Shown here: in pieces, positions 58,090-64,000 of the stretch | Numbering within the stretch: the first letter of the stretch is position 1 | How the letters are laid out: each line of letters starts with the position of its first letter | Program-made: the position numbers and the translations under genes | Source of the DNA: Desmodesmus armatus | Taxonomy: Eukaryota; Chlorophyta; Chlorophyceae; Sphaeropleales; Scenedesmaceae | NCBI GenBank assembly: GCA_007449985.2 | Contig: VIIQ02000178.1 | Location: 124,001 to 188,000 of the forward strand | Reading direction: 5' to 3' | Length of the DNA stretch: 64,000 bases | The notes under the pieces: model-generated | Databases searched by the model: none | Seen by the model: only the letters and a program-made list of their open reading frames with translations | What the model was told of the DNA's origin: nothing

Positions 58090-58439
58090 CGCTAGTTGCA
58101 TCCCCACCAAACCCATCACCGTAGCTTGCCCAGTGCTGCCAGTTGCAGCCTGACTGCCGGGCAGGGTCACCCCACCCCCCCCTCCCGGGGGCAATGGCTG
58201 TACGTAAGCATGCACCAAGGACGATGCACTTCAGCAGGTTGTGACACTGTCACAGTATGCATGGTGTCCCAACCCCATCAACCCCACACCACAATGACCG
58301 TGTGTAAGCACGCACCAAGGACACTGCACCTGAGTCAGGTCAATCATGGCAGTCACGGAAAAAAAATCATGGCAGTCACGACACCCACCACCCCAGTCAC
58401 TGTGTGTCAGTCAAAAGGTTGATCCCTGACACAGGTGGA
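58090..58439. other. Decayed repeat units beyond the DUF4112 gene end
   Basis: 58120-58165 resembles the end of the DUF4112 gene again. Two GCATGCACCAAGGACGATGC-like blocks follow (58205, 58305). Confidence 0.4.
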
Positions 58440-59250
58440 TCGCTGCCATGCTCCACCCCCGCCCCTCCAAGAGCCCATCCCCCCCCCACCCCACCCCACC
58501 CCCTTTTGAGATGGTCATTGATCACCCCAGCTTGCCAAGTGCTGCCAGGACCCCCAGCGCAACAGCTGCAATGGTGCCCCTGTGGCTCTGCTGCCAATTG
58601 CATCCTGAGGACCGCACAGGGGTACTCCCCTAGAGCCACTGGGCTCGCGTAAGCACGCATAGGGGATGCTGCACTGCCACAGATCGATAGCTGCAGTCCA
58701 CCCCCCCCCCCTCAACAAGGCCACAAATTTTCCCAACAACCCGTTGGACATGGCCATTGATCACCCCAGCTTGCCCAGTGCTGCCAGGACCCCTAGCACA
58801 ATGGTTGCAATGGTGCCCCTGTGGCTCTGCTGCCAATTGCATCCTGAGGACCGCACAGGGGTAATCCCCTAGAGCCACTGGGCTCGCGTAAGCACGCATA
58901 GGGGATGCTGCACTGCCACAGATCGATAGCTGCAGTCCACCCCCCCCCCCTCAACAAGGCCACAAATTTTCCCAACAACCCGTTGGACATGGCCATTGAT
59001 CACCCCAGCTTGCCCAGTGCTGCCAGGACCCCTAGCACAATGGTTGCAATGGTGCCCTTGTGGCTCTGCTGCCAATTGCATCCTGAGGACCGCACAGGGG
59101 TACTCCCCTAGAGCCACTGGCTTCACGTAAGCACGCACAGCCTATGCATCCCGGGGATGCTGCACTGCCACATGTCGATCGCTGCAGTCCACTCCCCCTC
59201 CACAAGGCCACAACTTCCCCCCAAACCCCTTTGAGCCTCATCGGATCGTC
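58440..59250 (-). repeat. ~239-bp tandem repeat carrying copies of the DUF4112 gene end
   Basis: Three or more units, each with ATTGATCACCCCAGCTTGCC (the stop codon and final LGKLG of the DUF4112 gene) and VLAALGKL-like coding, then CTGCTGCCAATTGCATCCTG and CGTAAGCACGCA. Units starting near 58680 and 58919 are almost identical. A block of poly-C lies in each. Confidence 0.88.
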
Positions 59251-59255
59251 ATTGA

Positions 59256-61459
59256 TCACCCCAGCTTGCCCAATGCTGCCAGGACCCCCAGCACAATGGC
59301 TGCAATGGTGCCCACCACCAGCATCATAGGCACGACCACCACCAGGAAGAACAGCCCGATCAGGAAGCAGGTGTCAGACCGCTTGGCCTGCTTGGGGTGC
59401 TCCAAATGCTCCTGCAGCAACTGCATGTTGCGCGTGTTGGCCTGCGCAGCAGCCAGTGCAGCAGTCAGCACAGCACAGCAGTCAGTAATGCAGCCACCTC
59501 AGCAGCAGCAGTATGCGACATGTGTGCGATGAGCAAAAATGTCCATGTAACATACTCCCCCCAAAACTGAATCGAGCCTGGTTTGCTGAACCCCCTGCTG
59601 CACCCCCCTCCCCTGCTCGAAATCCCTGTAGACCCCCCTCTGCTGACCCTGTCTGCTGGACCCCTGACAAACGTCCTGGCCCCACTGCTGACTCCCCTGC
59701 ACCAAACCCTGCACAACCCCCTGTAGACCCCCCCCCTCGGCAGAACCCTCCCTACCTTGAACCCAAAGTCAAAGATGTCACCAACGAAGGGTATGATTCC
59801 TATGCAGCTGCCAGTGGCCTGGTTGGCCACCATGCGAGGCACCAGCCGCCTGCTGACCCTGCCTGCTAAACCCCCTTGTCGAACCCCCTTGCACAAACCC
59901 CTATAGGCCCCTCCATCTGCTGACCCTGCCTGCTGAACCCCCTGCTCAACTTTCTGGCAAACCCCCCTTGCCAAACTCCCCAGCTGAAACCCCTGCACAA
60001 ACCCCTGCAGCCCCCCCCCCCCCCCCCGCCCGCCACAGCCCCCCCCCCCCCCCCCCCCCCCCCCCGGCTGAACGCTTCCTACCTTGAATCCAAAGTCAAG
60101 TCCCCCCCGCCACAGGCCCCCCCCCCGGCTGAACGCTTCCTACCTTGAATCCAAAGTCAAATATGTCGCCGACGAAGGGTATGATCCCTACGCAGCTGTC
60201 AATGGCCTGGTTGGCCACCATGCCAGCCAATCAGGCTATTGCAAACCCTAAACCCTAACCCTAGAACCCTCCCTACCTTGAACCCAAAGTCAAATATGTC
60301 GCCGACAAAGGGAATAATTCCTATGCAGCTGTCAATGGCCTGGTTGGCCATCATCCGCAGCACCAATTGCCGGGGCATGTTGTACTTGAGGGCGCGCGTG
60401 ATGATGTACGTGCCGACCGTCGCACCAGCCATGTCCCCTGCACGCAAGGATGAAAACATACTATGGTTTGGGTTTGATTGGTTTGGTATGGGTATGTGAG
60501 GGGGCTTTTGGGTGGTGGTCTGGACTGAATCTCCACCACCACCACCACCACCACCACCACCACCACCACCACCACCCAAGAAACCAAAATCCTATATCAG
60601 TAAGCGGTGCTCAACCCCCAGCTGCACACCTGCGTAGAGTATGAGCCCCCCACGTGTCAGATCTTGTCAATACTTACAGCAACAAAGCAGTGTATCCGTC
60701 ACCCTCACCCCTCAACCCATCCCCAAACCTCATTCATGGACCCTCCGCTGCACACCTGCGTAGGGTATGAGTCCAATGACTGCGTCCAGCCCAAACTTCT
60801 TGTTGATGATGGGGATGGTCACCGCATTGTCCATCACCTTGCTCAGCAGCTGCACAGCACAGCATAGCACGACACAGCACAGCACAGCACGACATGCTGG
60901 ATGACAGGTGCCAGCATTGCCAGGTGCCAGGTCCACACCACAACCAACTCCAAAGCGAGTGTTGAAGTGCAGCCGCACCACAGTGCGCCAGCGGCTACAC
61001 GCCAACATGCCACCCAATATTTGGCTTGAACCCCTCAGGGTTTTGACATATTCATGCAGCTCACATTTCAGCAGCAGGGATGCCTGATTTCTGAAATTTA
61101 CCGCCATGCTCTGTTGTGCTTGCAGGCCCAGTTGCCGGCACCACACACCAACTGCATGAGATGCACTATGCCTTTGGCCTTGTGACTTCCCAGCTAGTCT
61201 GTGTGTCTGACTCAGCCTGTATGCTGCTTGCTCATATGATCGAATTGACGCACTCAAACTGACACACTCAAAATTTTCAAAAAAAATTCCAAAAAATTTC
61301 GAATATGACCTGTCCCAAACCCTACCTGGACATGTGCCAGTGTCTGCCGCTGCTCTGCTGTGAGGGTGTCCTTCTGAGGTGCCCCTGCCTGCTTGCGCTG
61401 CTTGGCACCACCAGCAGGCTCGCTACGAGAGCGCTGCACATGGTCGGTGCTGCTGCCCA

Positions 61460-61490
<31 letters not shown>

Positions 61491-61496
61491 GCTCAT
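59256..61496 (-). CDS. DUF4112 membrane protein
   Basis: Four exons agree in phase: 61496-61326, 60849-60756, 60437-60277, 59441-59256, giving 203 residues. The ATG at 61496 starts a Gln-rich N-terminus (MSSDQQQ). The DUF4112 core is clear: FGLDAVIGLIPYAGD, then TVGTYIITRALKYNMPRQLV and IDSCIGIIPFVGDIFDFGFK, with KANTRNMQLLQEHLEHP closing the domain. A strong C-terminal hydrophobic segment follows (CFLIGLFFLVVVVPMMLVVG). DUF4112 proteins are membrane proteins of unknown function in bacteria, plants and fungi. Copies of exon 3 end lie at 59755-60225, of exon 2 end at 60620-60650, and of the terminal exon at 58440-59250. Confidence 0.88.
59536..59580. mobile_element. Fragment of the MITE-like element
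   Basis: AAAAATGTCCATGTAACATACTCCCC matches the outer end of the 26520-26765 arm. Confidence 0.55.
59755..60225 (-). repeat. Downstream copies of DUF4112 exon 3 end
   Basis: Copies at 60135-60225 and 59755-59840 repeat GIIPFVGDIFDFGFK with the GTAGG donor. A short one lies near 60076-60100. Separated by poly-C tracts of 17-25 bases (+) at 60009-60065. Confidence 0.88.
60243..60268. repeat. Telomere-type motif at the DUF4112 exon 3 donor
   Basis: AAACCCTAAACCCTAACCCT ends 8 bp before the intron-side copy of CCCTACCTTGAA. In transcript sense it lies just inside the intron. Confidence 0.7.
60538..60578 (+). repeat. (CAC)n microsatellite
   Basis: About 13 CAC units in intron 2 of the DUF4112 gene. 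Confidence 0.9.
60620..60652 (-). repeat. Downstream copy of DUF4112 exon 2 end
   Basis: TGCACACCTGCGTAGAGTATGA (LILYAG plus donor) repeats 60748-60770. Confidence 0.8.
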
Positions 61497-61529
61497 GTGC
61501 TTGTCCCCATCAGGGGCGGAGGCTGAACT

Positions 61530-61820
61530 CTTGAGGGGTGGCCGCTCTGGGTCAACTGCAGGGGCAGGCCGGAAGGACAGCAGTTGAACGGCACAGGCAT
61601 GGGCACTAATCAGTCAGCAGGAAACAGAACGTCAGCTTGCAGTGTCCCGGGAGTGGGGGGGACCTTTTGAGGGGCGGCCGCTCTGGGTCATCTGCAGGGG
61701 GCAGACCGGGAGCACAGTCGTTGTATGGCCGTTGGACAAGAGTACTTTGCCACGCGTAACACCACTGCTGACCTTGTTTGCAAGGATGGTACGAGCTCTC
61801 ACCAGTCAGCGGAAAGCAGA
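61530..61820. repeat. Tandem duplication just upstream of the DUF4112 start
   Basis: TTGAGGGG.GGCCGCTCTGGGTCA and a later block (CAG.GGAAA.CAGAAC.TCAGC) occur in the same order at 61532-61640 and 61667-61825. This may be duplicated promoter or 5' untranslated sequence. Confidence 0.65.
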
Positions 61821-61829
61821 ACATCAGCG

Positions 61830-63347
61830 CGGAGTGCTTCGGGGGGTGGGGGTGGGTGGGTGAGTTTTGGTATGCACAGACTTGTGCAGCTGCTGGTGTC
61901 GCGGCGAAGGAGGGGGGGGGGCTTGCACGTGTGAAGAGGGGCTGATCGCTTGTGTGTGGAAGAAAGGGGGGGGGGGGGGCGGCAGCCTGGCAACAGAAGT
62001 GCGCAGGCAGTCCAGCACAGGAAACATGACTGACCAGATCATACAGTCGTGCGTGCAGCACATGCAAGCAGCAGGCTGCACGTCAGCTGGCTGAGGTTAC
62101 TGCTCATGCCGACATGCCACTCGCCCATCCCTTGAGGCCGTTTGAAAGTTGTGAAGGCCACTGGCTGAATTGATCAGCTTGCGTGTGCATGGAGATGCAA
62201 GCAGGGTGCCATTGGGTAGCTGCTGCATGCACAGAATACATACCGCCGCCCTTATGCATCCCGTCTGACAGATACGTATGGAATCAATCCAGAAGGCCTA
62301 TCCCGCTCACCATTTGACACCAGCTCCTGCTGCATAGCTTCTGCTGCTCCTGGCTTGGATTTGCCAAACATGCCCATATCGTTCGCGCCTGTTTGCTTAT
62401 GCTAAGCTGCTCCGTTTTCAAAGTGACTTGTGCCAGCCCCGTTGGATGCTTGCTGCAGCAGTAAAGTTCTGCTGACAAGATCAACCTGCAGCTGCAGCCG
62501 ATGACCTGGGCAGCAAAAGTACAACAAACAACATCCTCTTCTGCTTACGCTGTACTTTGTTTGTAAGCCTGGACAAAGCGCGGCTGAGAGGCAGACAGAC
62601 AGGCAACCAATTGAAGCTGGTGACTCACCTTGGTGACTAATCGCGTCTGGAATAGCACTGGACCTCCCACACGATGCAGACTCGGCTACTAATCGACCAA
62701 AAAGGTCGTTACACATGATTGTGTTGACTGGATCCGGGTAACTCCACTTCTTGGTGCGTGTCCAGTGGTCCCGACACTGACACCCGACAGTGTTCAGAAT
62801 AGTGGCATAATGGCGCCAGGCCACACAAAAAAAGGCACCCGAGTGAGATGCTTACACTTATCGGTGTTGAGAGGTTGCTGGTGGTCTCAGGCCACTGGTC
62901 CAACATAATCACCGTTGCCAATAACGGTCGGTACTGCAGGCCGCAATCGCAGCCCATTCGCAGGTGCTCACTGCCTTGCAGACTCACAATGCGACTCCCT
63001 ACCTTACCTTAGCAGCCCCTAACCCCAGCAGATTCAAACCTGTGAGCAAGCTTACGGTGGCCACAGCCATGGCTGTATAGGGCCTCTGTCGTAAATAGGT
63101 CGCCTTAGACAGCAAAAATGTCTCTTCTCGACCTGCGTTCCTTTTCGCTGGTGCCCAGGCCAGGCCAGGCCAGGGTCTTGCAGTTGCGCTGCTGCTGCAC
63201 TGTCACAAGTACAGTAGGCGCCCGTCCTAGATGCTCAGCAGATGCATGCAGCCCTGGATGTCTATCTCACCGACTATAGAGTAAATTCATCTCATATGTC
63301 AAGCCACGAGGCGCTGACCCACTCACACAAGAGCCCTGCCAGTGGCC
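61830..63347. other. Intergenic, divergent promoters possible
   Basis: G-runs at 61905-61980. No gene recognised; minus-strand frames at 62.3-62.9 kb lack domains or splice support. The promoter of the gene at 63348 should be at the right end. Confidence 0.35.
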
Positions 63348-64000
63348 ATGTCTACCAAGAACCACTACACCAAGAGGGAGCAGCAGCTGGAGTCTCTGCT
63401 TGCCACGAAGCGGAAGCAGGTGGAAGTCCTGGAGCAGGAGCGGGCCACACTATTGAACAAGGTGTGCTCAGCGCCTGCTGCTGCTGCTGCTGCTGCTGGA
63501 ACACCCAACCCAATTGACATGCACCATAGGGGTGGCAGTGTGGCCGCGAAGCCAGCCTTCTGGTGACACGCAGCTGCCAACCCAAAATGCACGCAGACGC
63601 AGACCACACAACAGCGGCAATTTCTAATGGTATTGAGCCGCCTGATAATATCGAGCCGGCTAAAAGCCTTTTTGCAAGGAGCAGCTGCTGGTGGGGCACA
63701 GCAACCCGGGTGTAACCCATGCCCCTGCCGGATGCATCCCATGCTGCCACACACAAAGTTGCGCCCGGCTTGTGCAGCAAAGGTGCACCCAGGGATGCAT
63801 GGCAAACCTGCTGAGAGGCCTGTGGACCTCCACAGCATGACACTGCACAGCACACAGCATCTTTTCCACCTTTCCATTAGGCTATGCATGCTTGCTTTCC
63901 AATTGAGCTAGGATAGCATGCATGTCCAACAACTATCTGCTGTGTCAGCATACCCCATCACACTTACTCTGCTGTCTGTTCTTGCAGGAGAGGGCCCTGC
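63348..64000 (+). CDS. Start of a coiled-coil (bZIP-like) protein, partial
   Basis: Exon 1 is 63348-63461: the ATG opens MSTKNHYTKREQQLESLLAT and runs to QERATLLNK with donor GTGTGC. A second exon begins at 63988 after CTTGCAG with ERAL and leaves the window. It is homologous to the N-terminus of the gene at 56967 (MAGNHYSK-QVQQLEALLASK; HQLLRHK/ETAL), so the two are paralogues. Here the leucine-zipper-type segment is in one exon; there it is split over three. The last splice position (K/E) is shared. Confidence 0.6.

Overview
This is a nuclear DNA window from a green alga, most probably a chlorophycean of the Chlamydomonas/Haematococcus/Dunaliella type. The evidence is intron-dense genes with GT-AG introns, plant/alga-type proteins (mitochondrial galactonolactone dehydrogenase, archaeal-type phosphoglycerate mutase, COX6A), a plant-like intron-containing elongator tRNA-Met, TTTAGGG-type telomere motifs, and very many CAG/CTG runs and poly-C/poly-G tracts. 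The species cannot be fixed from the sequence alone. Most long open frames are low-complexity or antisense shadows; real genes were found by joining exons with matching splice phases.

Layout, left to right: (1) 3-194, end of a Cys-rich secreted-type protein gene (+). (2) 1344-4019, a composite of two nearly identical 761/762-bp inverted-ended elements around a MITE-like element. (3) 4459-16871, L-galactono-1,4-lactone dehydrogenase (-), 12 exons. (4) 18746-19258, cytochrome c oxidase subunit 6A (-), 2 exons. (5) 20244-22305, a small coiled-coil protein with one membrane segment (-), 5 exons. (6) 23091-30926, archaeal-type cofactor-independent phosphoglycerate mutase (+), 9 exons, 544 residues, with tRNA-Met(CAT) at 27053-27136 (-) inside an intron. 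(7) 31-37 kb, gene-poor repeats. (8) 37802-41100, bZIP-like Gln-rich protein (-). (9) 41-51 kb, mostly repeats, with two Cys-rich secreted-type remnants. (10) 51820-56967, coiled-coil (bZIP-like) protein (-). (11) 59256-61496, DUF4112 membrane protein (-), 4 exons. (12) 63348 to the right edge, start of a paralogue of gene 10 (+).

The outstanding feature is shared by unrelated genes: exon-intron junctions are copied in tandem. Pieces holding the start of an exon plus its 3' splice site are repeated just upstream of the true exon. Pieces holding the end of an exon plus its 5' splice site are repeated just downstream. The introns are therefore largely built of decoy half-exons with their own AG or GT sites, separated by G-runs (after donors) and C-runs (before acceptors, in transcript sense). 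I count roughly 45 such copies in six genes; COX6A has none. The genes do not form one pathway. Two act in mitochondria (ascorbate synthesis coupled to cytochrome c, and complex IV), one in glycolysis, and the rest are regulatory or unknown.
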